Part shown: positions 24,693 to 33,069 of the stretch, piece after piece
How the letters are laid out: each line of letters begins with the position of its first letter
Numbering within the stretch: position 1 is the first letter of the stretch
From: CBDUXP01 sp965371225 [NCBI: uncultured bacterium]
GTDB lineage: Bacteria; Abyssobacteria; SURF-5; CBDUXP01
Length of the DNA stretch: 64,000 bases
Assembly (NCBI GenBank): GCA_965371225.1
Contig: CBDUXP010000003.1
Location: 74,877 to 138,876, forward strand
Direction: 5' to 3'
Program-made: the position numbers and the translations under genes
Notes under the pieces: generated by a model
What the model was told of the DNA's origin: nothing
Databases searched by the model: none
The model's input: only the letters and a program-made list of their open reading frames with translations

Positions 24693-25789
24693 TGCAACAT
24701 CTCCAGGAACGCCTCAACGCGCGTCCGCATCTGGCCGCGCGCGCCCATGGTGTGGTCCGATTCCCACCGGAGCACCGGAATCCCCGTCGCGCGCAACGCC
24801 TGTTCGATGGGGACGAGGTCGAACAGGTGGGGGTCGCAGAACTTGATCGTGTAGTAGATGACGCCGTCGATCCGATGCCGGTCGCACGCCGCCAGCAGTG
24901 CGCGCACGCGCCCCTCCGTGTCCCGCATGCGCGCGCAACTGCTGCGCTGGAGCTGGCGCTCCGCCAGCGCGCGGAGAGGATCACCGTTCACCTGGACGTC
25001 CCGGCCGTAGTAGCGGCTGCCGGTGCACAGATCGTCCGCCGGGACCTGGCCGCCCAGGTCTTCCACCAGCTCCATGATGTACGCGTGGTCCAGTATGCCG
25101 CCGGCCACGAGGATGCGGGGCCCCGACCGTGGCCGGGGGTGCTGCTCGGCGCGCACGGCCGCCGCCCAGTCTCCGACCCGTTCCGTGAACGCCACCTTGG
25201 GCCAGCGCATGGCCGCATCCACACTCGTGGCCATGTCGGAAGCCGACACCGCCGCATACCCGTCAACATGCAGCGCGGCAATCTCGCGCAGCGTCGCGCG
25301 CATGCCGTTCATCGTCGCAATCCCCGTCGCCAGGGCCTCGTCCCCAATCGGCTGCCCGACGTACGCGCCGAGGGCATCGCACAGTGCGCGGAATTCGGCG
25401 GCTGCGAAATCGACGGCGGCCTCCGTGCTCAGGCGCGGCATACTGAGCAGGAACGCGAATGCCGGCGCAAACTGGGCGCACCACGCGTCATGCAGCCGGC
25501 GCATGGAATCGCAACTGGCGACCGTGATCACGCCCGCCACCGGGGCCTCCTCGTGGTGTATCGCGGCGTCCAGCGTGCTGCGCACGTACGGGCAGAGGTT
25601 GTTGTGCAGGTGCGCGTCCGCGCTCCGGATCGGTTGGCACCCGCCGCGCAAGCGCCGCGGCGTCAGGCCCGCCGCCAAGAGGAGTTCCTCGGGGGTGTAC
25701 GTGCAGAACCAGCCGATTTCAGGCGTGGGCGCAGGCGGGGGATGGGCGAGCGTTTCGCTGAGGGAGGCGACGCCCGCGGCCGGGATCAT
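24689..25789 (-). CDS. 2-hydroxyacyl-CoA dehydratase family protein, subunit 2
   Basis: A 366-residue companion subunit. Cys51 ('RGGCQPIRS'), Cys66 ('HNNLCPYVRS') and Cys93 ('VASCDSMRR') are laid out as in HgdB-type subunits, with a further 'KFCDPHLFD' near the C-terminus that resembles the conserved C-terminal cysteine region. The ATG at 25789 overlaps the activator stop (ATGA). An in-frame extension back to 26080 lies inside the activator gene and is not real. Both subunits end with the same-sounding segment ('RTRIEGFLEILE' and 'RTRVEAFLEMLQ'), so they are distant paralogues. Confidence 0.82.
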   Translation of the reverse strand: MIPAAGVASLSETLAHPPPAPTPEIGWFCTYTPEELLLAAGLTPRRLRGGCQPIRSADAHLHNNLCPYVRSTLDAAIHHEEAPVAGVITVASCDSMRRLHDAWCAQFAPAFAFLLSMPRLSTEAAVDFAAAEFRALCDALGAYVGQPIGDEALATGIATMNGMRATLREIAALHVDGYAAVSASDMATSVDAAMRWPKVAFTERVGDWAAAVRAEQHPRPRSGPRILVAGGILDHAYIMELVEDLGGQVPADDLCTGSRYYGRDVQVNGDPLRALAERQLQRSSCARMRDTEGRVRALLAACDRHRIDGVIYYTIKFCDPHLFDLVPIEQALRATGIPVLRWESDHTMGARGQMRTRVEAFLEMLQ

Positions 25790-26574
25790 GCCAGCTGCAA
25801 CGCCCGATCCCGGGCAATGAGAGCCGCGCCAAGAGCGCCCACGATCTGTGGCTCCTCGGGGATGTTGATCTGCAGCTCGATCAAGTCTTCCAGGGCGTGC
25901 ACCACGCCGGAGTTCTTTGCGACACCGCCGGTCATGGTGACTTCCGCGTCGAGCCCGACGCGTTTCGCCAGCGAAAACGTGCGCTGTGCAATGGCGCGAC
26001 AGAGCCCCCGCGTGATGTTCGATGGCGACTTGCCTTGGGAGACGAGCGACACGACCTCGCTTTCGGCAAATACCGTGCACATGCTGCTGATGGCCAAGTC
26101 CTCGTTCGCCTCATCGGCCAACGGACCCAGGTCGTCGAGTTCCACCTCGAGCGTCCGGGCCATGACCTCCAGAAAGCGGCCGGTGCCCGCGGCGCACTTG
26201 TCATTCATGGCGAAGTCCGTCACCTTGCCCTGGGGGGAGAGGCTGATAGACTTCGAGTCTTGCCCGCCAATGTCGATGACCAGACGGGTGCGGGGAAACA
26301 AGTGAAACGCACCCTTGGCGTGGCAGGTGATTTCGGTGACGCTCTTGTCCCGCCCGGTCACGTTCTCGCGCCCGTACCCTGTGGAGATCACCGCGCTCAG
26401 GTCGGTGTCGGCCAGGGAAGCACTAGCGAGCACCGCGTCCCGCGCCTGCGCGATCGCCTTGCGATTGTTCGCGCCGGTGGGCACCACCGCGGCGGCGATG
26501 ACAGCGGCGGTCTCATCGACGATCACCGCGTCGCAGGTCAGGGAACCGATATCAATCCCGGCGAAATACCCCAC
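25786..26574 (-). CDS. hgdC: 2-hydroxyacyl-CoA dehydratase activator (HgdC/BcrA-type ATPase)
   Basis: A 262-residue ASKHA-fold ATPase that passes one electron to the dehydratase at the cost of ATP. Phosphate loops are 'GIDIGSLTCDAV' and 'VIDIGGQDSKSI'; the two cysteines that hold a [4Fe-4S] cluster between monomers are Cys127 ('NDKCAAGTG') and Cys166 ('SSMCTVFAESE'). 'MTGGVAKNSGVV' is also typical. The start is taken as GTG 26574 with GGGGG upstream; TTG 26586 is an alternative. It is the first gene of the three-gene operon and lies behind a strong promoter. Confidence 0.88.
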   Translation of the reverse strand: MGYFAGIDIGSLTCDAVIVDETAAVIAAAVVPTGANNRKAIAQARDAVLASASLADTDLSAVISTGYGRENVTGRDKSVTEITCHAKGAFHLFPRTRLVIDIGGQDSKSISLSPQGKVTDFAMNDKCAAGTGRFLEVMARTLEVELDDLGPLADEANEDLAISSMCTVFAESEVVSLVSQGKSPSNITRGLCRAIAQRTFSLAKRVGLDAEVTMTGGVAKNSGVVHALEDLIELQINIPEEPQIVGALGAALIARDRALQLA

Positions 26575-26615
26575 GGTCGCCCCCAATACAGGAATAAATG
26601 ATATTCAGTTAATTA

Positions 26616-26644
26616 AATATACTTCAGGGACCCCCGGCAGTCAA
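26616..26644 (-). promoter_or_regulatory. Promoter of the 2-hydroxyacyl-CoA dehydratase operon
   Basis: Minus-strand -35 TTGACT (26639-26644), 17-base spacer, -10 TATATT (26616-26621). It sits beside an AT-rich island (about 26592-26623, containing TTAATTAA) that stands out in this GC-rich region and may hold a regulator site. Confidence 0.75.
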
Positions 26645-26708
26645 GTCGCGCGTACTGACGGCTGAGCCCCCGTGAGGCTGCCGTTCGTCGCTGGCCCAGC
26701 GCTTTCTC

Positions 26709-26737
26709 TTGACTTCGCCGGTGTCGGGCCATTCAAT
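26709..26737 (+). promoter_or_regulatory. Putative promoter of the TrmH-family gene
   Basis: -35 TTGACT (26709-26714), 17-base spacer, -10 TTCAAT (26732-26737). The start would fall at about the ATG (26744), suggesting a leaderless mRNA, although AGGCGG also precedes the ATG. Confidence 0.4.
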
Positions 26738-26743
26738 AGGCGG

Positions 26744-27649
26744 ATGAGTCCCGCCCGCCGAACCGGAAACGCCCGCGCCGCCTCTGCGCAGAAGTCCCCC
26801 GTGCGGAAAGCTCGGGGGAAGGTGAAAGCCCCGTCCCCCGAGCGCGGCCCCGACGTGGCGACCAGCCCGCGGCCGGCGGAGACGGTGCACAGCGCGAAGA
26901 ACCCCGCGTTCAAGACCTGGCGGTCGCTGTTGTCCGGTCGGGGCGTGCGCAAGCGGGGGCGGGCGCTGATTGCGGGACGGAAAGTAGTCGCGGAGGTGGC
27001 GGCCGAGTTTGGCGGACTCGTCGAGGCCTGTCTGCTTCAGGAGGGTGGTGATGATGCCCCGGAGGGCCTGCCCACCACGGTGCGGTGCTATCGCCTGGCG
27101 GGGAAGTTGTTGCGCGACCTGGATCCCGGTGAAGCCGGCCCCCCCCTCTTGGTCGTGCGGGTTCCCGACATGCCCGTCTGGAAGCCGGAGCCGATCGAGG
27201 AGGAGCTTGGCTGCACCCTGTTCCTCCCGTTTCAGGATCCGGTGAACGTAGGGGCCGCGTTGCGCAGTGCGGCGGCGTTCGGGGTGGGGCGCGTCGTGTT
27301 GTTGAAAGAATCCGCCCATCCGTTTCATCCCCGGAGCCTGCAGGCCGCCGGGAGTGCGCCGCTGCGCGTGAGCCTCTTGCGCGGCCCGGCGCTGTGCGAC
27401 CTGGACACCAAGGCGCTGCCCTGCTTCACCCTGGACCTCACCGGGGAACCGCTGCGGGGGTTCCGCTTTCCCGAGCGGTTCGCGCTCGTGCCCGGTTTGG
27501 AGGGCACGGGCATGCCGGACCTGGCGGGGGACAACACGCCGGTCTACATCCCCATCTCTCCCCAGATGGATTCGCTCAATGCGGCGACGGCCACGGCCAT
27601 CGCTCTGTACCACTGGCGCATTCACGTGGCAGACTTGGCCACGGCGTAG
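26744..27649 (+). CDS. TrmH/SpoU-family RNA methyltransferase
   Basis: A 301-residue SPOUT methyltransferase that would add a methyl group from SAM to RNA, usually a ribose 2'-O. The three family motifs are present: 'NVGAALRSAAAFGV', 'FALVPGLEGTGMP' and 'IPISPQMDSLNAATATAIAL' in the last 110 residues. The first 60 residues are basic and low in complexity, then comes a domain resembling the N-terminal substrate-binding part of rRNA enzymes. Motif 2 and motif 3 are slightly unusual (ISPQMDSLN in place of I.M....SLN). The target cannot be named. Confidence 0.82.
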   Translation: MSPARRTGNARAASAQKSPVRKARGKVKAPSPERGPDVATSPRPAETVHSAKNPAFKTWRSLLSGRGVRKRGRALIAGRKVVAEVAAEFGGLVEACLLQEGGDDAPEGLPTTVRCYRLAGKLLRDLDPGEAGPPLLVVRVPDMPVWKPEPIEEELGCTLFLPFQDPVNVGAALRSAAAFGVGRVVLLKESAHPFHPRSLQAAGSAPLRVSLLRGPALCDLDTKALPCFTLDLTGEPLRGFRFPERFALVPGLEGTGMPDLAGDNTPVYIPISPQMDSLNAATATAIALYHWRIHVADLATA

Positions 27650-27697
27650 GTCCGGCCGCCACAAACGTAAGGCCAGCACGGACTTCCAGAGTTGACG

Positions 27698-27709
27698 GTG
27701 TGATAGACT
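27698..27709 (+). promoter_or_regulatory. Putative extended -10 promoter of the leucine-degradation operon
   Basis: GTGTGATAGACT with TG one base before TAGACT, 44 bases before the ATG. It shares 11 of 12 bases with the element at 14862 before the acetolactate-synthase-like gene. No -35 box at the proper distance. Confidence 0.42.
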
Positions 27710-27752
27710 GCGCCGATTTCGGTGGGGGAACGGCCCGCCGAAGGAACGCCGC

Positions 27753-29345
27753 ATGCCGGTCCTGGAATCCCAGATTCGCACGCAGAGTCCTGAGTTCAAG
27801 GCCCGCTACGCGTACCACAAGGCCTTGGCGGACGAGCTGAAGGCCCGCTTGCAGCAGGTGCGCCAGGGCGGTTCCTCCCGCGCCGTGGAGCAGCATCACC
27901 AGCGCAACAAGCTGCTGGCGCGGGAGCGGATTGACGAACTGCTGGACGCCGGCTCGCCGTTTCTGGAGCTGGCGCCCTTGGCGGCGTGGGCCCAGTACGA
28001 CGACGAAGCGCCGGGCGCGGGAATCGTCACCGGCATTGGTCGCATCAGCGGTGTCGAGTGCGCGATCGTCGCCAACGACGCCACCGTGAAGGGCGGGACG
28101 TACTACCCGCTGACGGTCAAGAAGCATCTCCGCCTCCAGGAGGTGGCGCTGGAGAATCGGCTGCCGTGTCTGTACCTGGTGGATTCGGGCGGCGCCTTTC
28201 TTCCGGAACAGGCCAACGTGTTTCCCGACCGGCATCACTTCGGTCGCATCTTCTATAACCAGGCGCGTATGTCCGAAGTCGGTATCCCCCAAATCGCCGT
28301 GGTGATGGGCTACTGCACGGCCGGCGGCGCGTACATCCCGGCTATGGCCGATGAAGCGGTCATCGTCACCGGCACGGGCACGATCTTCCTCGGGGGCCCG
28401 CCGCTCGTGAAAGCCGCGACGGGGGAAGACGTCACGGCCGAGGAGTTGGGGGGCGCCACGCTGCACTGCCGCGAGTCGGGGGTGACGGACCATTTCGCGC
28501 AAGACGACCACCATGCGCTGGAGATCACGCGAGGCATCGTCGCGTCCCTGAATCATCGGAAGTCGCACGACCTCGTCTGCCGCGCCCCCGAAGAGCCGCT
28601 GTATCCCACCGACGAACTGTACGGTGTGCTCCCGGAGACGGTGCGCGAACCCTACGACGTGCGCGAAGTCATTGCGCGTCTGGTGGATGGCTCGGTGTTC
28701 GACGAGTTCAAGTCGCTGTACGGTCCCACGCTCGTCTGTGGCTTCGCGCATCTGCACGGGTATCCGATCGGCATCGTGGCGAACAACGGTATCCTCTTCA
28801 GCGCATCCGCGGTGAAGGGCGCGCACTTCGTGACCCTCTGCGGCCAGCGCCGCATTCCGCTGCTGTTCCTCCAGAACATTTCCGGGTTCATGGTGGGGCG
28901 CGAGTACGAGGCCGGGGGCATCATCAAAGACGGCGCGAAGCTGGTCACCGCCGTGTCCTGTGTGCAGGTGCCGAAGCTGACCCTCATCATCGGCGGCTCC
29001 TACGGCGCGGGGAATTACGGGATGTGCGGGCGCGCGTACGAACCGCGGTTCCTCTTCATGTGGCCGAACGGACGGATCAGCGTGATGGGACCGGAGCAGG
29101 CGGCCGATGTGCTCCTGCAAGTGAAACTCGCGCGCGAGCCCATGTCCGACGAGGCGCAGGAGGCGTTCCGCCGCCCGATCATCGAACGATACGAGCGGGA
29201 AGGCGACGCGTACTTTGCCTCGGGCCGGCTCTGGGACGACGGGCTCCTCGACCCCGCCGACACGCGCACGGCGCTCGGCCTCGCCCTGTCCGCCACCCTT
29301 AACGCCCCCATTCCCGAGAGTCGATACGGGATTTTCCGGATGTGA
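27753..29345 (+). CDS. liuB: Methylcrotonyl-CoA carboxylase, carboxyltransferase (beta) subunit
   Basis: A 530-residue acyl-CoA carboxyltransferase. '[20 protein letters not shown]', '[14 protein letters not shown]' and especially '[18 protein letters not shown]' with '[19 protein letters not shown]' are characteristic of methylcrotonyl-CoA carboxylases rather than propionyl- or acetyl-CoA enzymes; the C-terminal half has '[17 protein letters not shown]'. It transfers the carboxyl group from biotin to 3-methylcrotonyl-CoA in leucine/isovalerate breakdown. ATG 27753 follows GAAGGAACGCC. It heads a five-gene operon with very short gaps or overlaps. Confidence 0.93.
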   Translation: MPVLESQIRTQSPEFKARYAYHKALADELKARLQQVRQGGSSRAVEQHHQRNKLLARERIDELLDAGSPFLELAPLAAWAQYDDEAPGAGIVTGIGRISGVECAIVANDATVKGGTYYPLTVKKHLRLQEVALENRLPCLYLVDSGGAFLPEQANVFPDRHHFGRIFYNQARMSEVGIPQIAVVMGYCTAGGAYIPAMADEAVIVTGTGTIFLGGPPLVKAATGEDVTAEELGGATLHCRESGVTDHFAQDDHHALEITRGIVASLNHRKSHDLVCRAPEEPLYPTDELYGVLPETVREPYDVREVIARLVDGSVFDEFKSLYGPTLVCGFAHLHGYPIGIVANNGILFSASAVKGAHFVTLCGQRRIPLLFLQNISGFMVGREYEAGGIIKDGAKLVTAVSCVQVPKLTLIIGGSYGAGNYGMCGRAYEPRFLFMWPNGRISVMGPEQAADVLLQVKLAREPMSDEAQEAFRRPIIERYEREGDAYFASGRLWDDGLLDPADTRTALGLALSATLNAPIPESRYGIFRM

Positions 29346-29350
29346 ACCCC

Positions 29351-30127
29351 ATGCCGCGCACCATCGACATCGCGACGAACAAAACCGTGGCGACCATCAC
29401 CTTGAACCGCCCGGACGTGCACAACGCGTTCAACCCCGAGATGATTGCGGAGGTGACCCGCGCCTTTCAGGACTTGGGCCAGGATGCCGCCGTCCGCGTC
29501 ATCGTGCTGACCGGCGCGGGCCGGTCCTTCAGCGCCGGGGCGGACTTGAACTGGATGAAGTCCATGGCGGACTTCACCGAAGAGGAAAACGTGGCCGACG
29601 CCCACCGCTTGGACGCCATGTTTCAAGCGATGGTCAATTGCCCGAAGGCGATCCTCGGCCGTATCAACGGGGCCGCGTTCGGCGGAGGCCTGGGGCTCAT
29701 CGCCTGTTGCGATCTGGCCGTGGCCGTGGACACCGCGAAGTTCGCCTTTACGGAAGTGAATCTGGGGGTGGTCCCGGCCGTCATCGCGCCCTACGTGATT
29801 CGCAAGACCGGCCTCGCGCCGCTCACGGAACTGTTCCTGACGGGCGAACGGTTCGACGCGGCGCGCGCCTATGAGATGGGCCTCCTGCATACCCTCGTGC
29901 ACCAGGCCAATCTGGACGGCATCGTGCAACGGCGGACCGCCGAGGTGCTCACCGGCGCGCCGGGCGCGGTCGCCGCGGCCAAGGCCCTGCTGAACACCGT
30001 CCACACCACGCCCCTCGACGAGGTGCGCGACTACACAGCGCAACTCATCGCGCGCCTCCGCGCAGGAGAAGAAGGCCAGGAGGGGATGGCGGCCTTCCTG
30101 CAGAAGCGGCCACCCGGTTGGACCTAG
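29351..30127 (+). CDS. liuC: Methylglutaconyl-CoA hydratase (enoyl-CoA hydratase family)
   Basis: A 258-residue crotonase-fold enzyme. 'TLNRPDVHNAFNPEMI', oxyanion-hole segments 'SAGADLNWMKSM' and 'NGAAFGGGLGLIACCD' are all present; 'GADLNWMK' is typical of the methylglutaconyl-CoA hydratase group. It would convert 3-methylglutaconyl-CoA to HMG-CoA between the carboxylase and the lyase of this operon. A GTG at 29342 that overlaps the liuB stop (GTGA) is an alternative start adding three residues. Confidence 0.88.
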   Translation: MPRTIDIATNKTVATITLNRPDVHNAFNPEMIAEVTRAFQDLGQDAAVRVIVLTGAGRSFSAGADLNWMKSMADFTEEENVADAHRLDAMFQAMVNCPKAILGRINGAAFGGGLGLIACCDLAVAVDTAKFAFTEVNLGVVPAVIAPYVIRKTGLAPLTELFLTGERFDAARAYEMGLLHTLVHQANLDGIVQRRTAEVLTGAPGAVAAAKALLNTVHTTPLDEVRDYTAQLIARLRAGEEGQEGMAAFLQKRPPGWT

Positions 30128-30133
30128 CGCGCC

Positions 30134-31627
30134 ATGCTGCGCAAAGTGTTGATCGCCAATCGCGGCGAGATTGCCTGCCGCGTCATCCGCGCGTGTCGGG
30201 AGTTGGGTATCGCGACCGTGGCGGCGTATGCCGAGCCCGACGCGGACGCCAAACACGTCCGCGAAGCCGATGAGGCGTACCCCCTCGGCGGCACCACGGC
30301 GCTCGAGACGTACCTGAACGGCGAAGCGCTCCGCACCGTGGCGGCGACCGCCGGCGCCGACGCGGTGCACCCGGGCTATGGATTCCTGGCGGAGAACGCC
30401 GCCTTTGCCCAGGAGTGCGCCGATGCGGGGCTTGTCTTCATCGGCCCGCCGCCCGCCGCGATCGCCGACATGGGTTCCAAACGCCGGGCGAAAGACATCA
30501 TGGCCGCGGCCGGCGTGCCCACCCTGCCCGGAGTGTCCGGTAGTGGGCTGGACGACGCCGGCCTCGCCCAAGCCGCCGAAGCCGTCGGCTACCCGGTGCT
30601 CATCAAGGCGTCCGCGGGCGGTGGGGGTAAAGGCATGCAGGCGGTGGAAGAACCGGCGGCGTTCCCGAACGCCCTGGCCAGTGTCCGCCGGGTGGCCGCC
30701 GCCGCGTTCGGCGATGATGCCGTCCTGCTCGAACGCTACCTGGCAGGTCCGCGGCACGTGGAGGTCCAAATCCTGGCCGATGCGCAGGGCACCATCCTCG
30801 CGCTCGGCGAACGGGACTGCTCGTTACAGCGGCGCCACCAAAAAATTCTGGAAGAGAGCCCTTGCGTCGTCCTGGATCCGGCCACGCGGGAAGCGATGCA
30901 CGCCGCGGCGGTGGACGCGGCCCGGGCCGTCCAGTACGTGGGGGCCGGCACGGTGGAGTTCCTGTTGGACACGGCGGGCGAGTTCTACTTCCTGGAAATG
31001 AACACCCGGTTGCAGGTGGAACACCCCGTGACCGAGTTCGTGACCGGCGTGGACCTGGTGAAGTGGCAACTGCGCATCGCGGCCGGCGAGCCCCTCACCT
31101 TGACGCCCGCGGACACGGTCCCCCGCGGACATGCGGTGGAGTGTCGCGTGTACGCCGAGGATGCCGGCAACCGGTTTCTCCCTTCGACCGGCACCGTCCG
31201 GTACCTGCGGCATCCGGAAGGGATCGACGTGCGGGTCGATAGCGGCCTGGATGCGGGGGACGCGGTTACGGTGTACTTCGATCCCATGATCGCCAAGCTC
31301 ATCGTGCGCGGCGAGGACCGGGAGGACGCGCTGCGGAAGATGGCCTGGGCGTTGGACCACTATGTGGTGCTGGGCATCAAGACGAACGTTCCGTTTCTGC
31401 AGGCGCTCGTGGCCGATGCGGAGGTGCGCCACAATAGGATTTCCACGCAGTACGTCGAAGCCCGGTACGCGGACTGGTCCGCACCCGTTTCCGTGGATGA
31501 CGACGTGTTCGTCGCTGCCGCTGTGGCGGAGCTGTTGCGCGCGGGGGCGCCGGTCGCTGCGAACGGCCAGCCGGTAAACGACTACGATCCGTTCGGCGTG
31601 CCGAGCCGCTGGCGGTTGGGGACATGA
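30134..31627 (+). CDS. Biotin carboxylase subunit of acyl-CoA (methylcrotonyl-CoA) carboxylase
   Basis: A 497-residue biotin carboxylase: 'MLRKVLIANRGEIACRVIRA', ATP-grasp glycine loop 'KASAGGGGKGMQ', 'RHQKILEESPC' and 'EMNTRLQVEHPVTE'. It carboxylates biotin using ATP and bicarbonate. Usual methylcrotonyl-CoA carboxylase alpha subunits (about 650 residues) carry the biotin domain on the same chain; here the chain stops after the carboxylase domain and the biotin carrier is the next gene, with a four-base overlap. Confidence 0.92.
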   Translation: MLRKVLIANRGEIACRVIRACRELGIATVAAYAEPDADAKHVREADEAYPLGGTTALETYLNGEALRTVAATAGADAVHPGYGFLAENAAFAQECADAGLVFIGPPPAAIADMGSKRRAKDIMAAAGVPTLPGVSGSGLDDAGLAQAAEAVGYPVLIKASAGGGGKGMQAVEEPAAFPNALASVRRVAAAAFGDDAVLLERYLAGPRHVEVQILADAQGTILALGERDCSLQRRHQKILEESPCVVLDPATREAMHAAAVDAARAVQYVGAGTVEFLLDTAGEFYFLEMNTRLQVEHPVTEFVTGVDLVKWQLRIAAGEPLTLTPADTVPRGHAVECRVYAEDAGNRFLPSTGTVRYLRHPEGIDVRVDSGLDAGDAVTVYFDPMIAKLIVRGEDREDALRKMAWALDHYVVLGIKTNVPFLQALVADAEVRHNRISTQYVEARYADWSAPVSVDDDVFVAAAVAELLRAGAPVAANGQPVNDYDPFGVPSRWRLGT

Positions 31628-32115
31628 GACTGCACTTACGCATCGGCGACGCCGAGCGCGCCGTGGAAGCCCGCTGGGTGGATGAGGGCGTGCAGGTCAC
31701 CATTGACGGGCGCGCGGTGACCGTGGCGGTGCATCTGCTGGACGCGCACGCGTTCCTCCTGCGGCACGGGGGCCGGCGCATCAGCTGCGCCGCGGCCGCC
31801 CGCGGCCGGCAGCGCGAGTTGTGGGTGGACGGCCGCACGGTGGCATATGAAGTCGGCGACGGGCGCCGCCGCGCTGCGCCCCCAGGGGGCGACGCGGAAC
31901 TGGTGGCGTCCCTGCCCGGCGTGGTGCGCGAGGTGCTGGTCCAGGTTGGCGATCGCGTGCGTGAGGGCGACAGACTGGTCGTGCTCGAATCCATGAAGAT
32001 GGAGATGGCCGTCCAGGCACCCTATGCGGGCACGGTCGAGGCGGTGTTCGTGGTCGAGGGGCAGAACGTGGAAGGTGGCGAACACCTGCTCGCGTTGACG
32101 GCGGACGACGCATGA
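31624..32115 (+). CDS. Biotin carboxyl carrier protein of the acyl-CoA carboxylase
   Basis: A 163-residue protein with a C-terminal biotinyl domain (about residues 90-160). The biotinylated lysine is the middle Lys of 'ESMKME'. The N-terminal half ('DGRAVTVAVHLLDAHAFLL') resembles the linker domain that lies between carboxylase and biotin domains in fused alpha subunits, so this gene looks like a split-off C-terminus. It overlaps its neighbours by four bases on each side. Confidence 0.9.
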   Translation: MRLHLRIGDAERAVEARWVDEGVQVTIDGRAVTVAVHLLDAHAFLLRHGGRRISCAAAARGRQRELWVDGRTVAYEVGDGRRRAAPPGGDAELVASLPGVVREVLVQVGDRVREGDRLVVLESMKMEMAVQAPYAGTVEAVFVVEGQNVEGGEHLLALTADDA

Positions 32116-33038
32116 CCCGCCCCACGCGCGTCAGCATCGTGGAAGTCGGTCCTCGCGACGGCTTGCAGAACGAATCCGAACCCATCGCCACGGCGGACAA
32201 GCTGGAATTCATCCGATTGCTGACGCAGGCCGGCCTGCGCCGGATCGAGGTGACCTCGTTCGTCAATCCGAAGTGGGTGCCCCAGCTTGCGGATGCGCGG
32301 GAGCTGTACCCCCAGCTGTCGCCGCCGGCCGGCGTGGTCTACTCCGCCCTGGTTCCGAACGACAGGGGGATGAGCGCCGCGCGCGAGGCGGGCGTGCAAG
32401 AGATCGCCGTCTTCACCGCGGCCACGGAATCGTTCAACCGGAAGAACATCAACTGCTCCATCGCCGAATCCATTGCGCGATTCACCCCCGTCACCGCCGA
32501 AGCCTGCGACGCGGGCATCCCCGTGCGCGCCTACGTATCCACCTGCTTCGGCTGCCCGTACGAAGGGGCGGTCGACGCGGCCGCCGTGCTCCAGGTGTGC
32601 GAACAGTTGCTCGCGATCGGGTGTTACGAGCTGTCGATCAGCGACACCATCGGCGTCGCGACACCCGGCAGCGTGGCGCATCTGTTGGACGTGCTCGTAC
32701 CGGCGGTGGGAACCGCCGTGTTGGCCCTCCACCTTCACAACACGCGTGGGACCGCGCTGGCCAATGTGGTGACCGGCTTGGACTACGGCATTGCCACCTA
32801 CGACTCGTCAGCCGGCGGCCTTGGCGGGTGCCCCTACGCGCCGGGCGCGACCGGCAACCTGGCCACGGAGGATCTGGTGTACCTGCTCGACGGCCTCGGC
32901 ATCGAGACCGGCGTGTCGCTCGACGGGGTGCTCGCCGCGTCCCGGTACATGGAAGGGGTGTTGGACCGTCGGCTGCCCAGCGCCGTCCTCCGGGCGGGCG
33001 GCGCACTCGCGCCCCGTGGCGCAGTGGCCGACCCATGA
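32112..33038 (+). CDS. liuE: Hydroxymethylglutaryl-CoA lyase
   Basis: A 308-residue TIM-barrel enzyme that splits HMG-CoA into acetyl-CoA and acetoacetate. 'VEVGPRDGLQNE' supplies the catalytic Arg/Asp, 'VTSFVNPKWVPQ' and 'LALHLHNTRGTALAN' metal-binding His residues, and 'AGGLGGCPYAPGATGN' carries the family signature cysteine loop. ATG 32112 overlaps the carrier gene stop. It completes the path from 3-methylcrotonyl-CoA; isovaleryl-CoA dehydrogenase (LiuA) is not in the window. Confidence 0.93.
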   Translation: MTRPTRVSIVEVGPRDGLQNESEPIATADKLEFIRLLTQAGLRRIEVTSFVNPKWVPQLADARELYPQLSPPAGVVYSALVPNDRGMSAAREAGVQEIAVFTAATESFNRKNINCSIAESIARFTPVTAEACDAGIPVRAYVSTCFGCPYEGAVDAAAVLQVCEQLLAIGCYELSISDTIGVATPGSVAHLLDVLVPAVGTAVLALHLHNTRGTALANVVTGLDYGIATYDSSAGGLGGCPYAPGATGNLATEDLVYLLDGLGIETGVSLDGVLAASRYMEGVLDRRLPSAVLRAGGALAPRGAVADP

Positions 33039-33069
33039 GGGCGGTCCGACGGCCACCGGGGCTGCGTTA

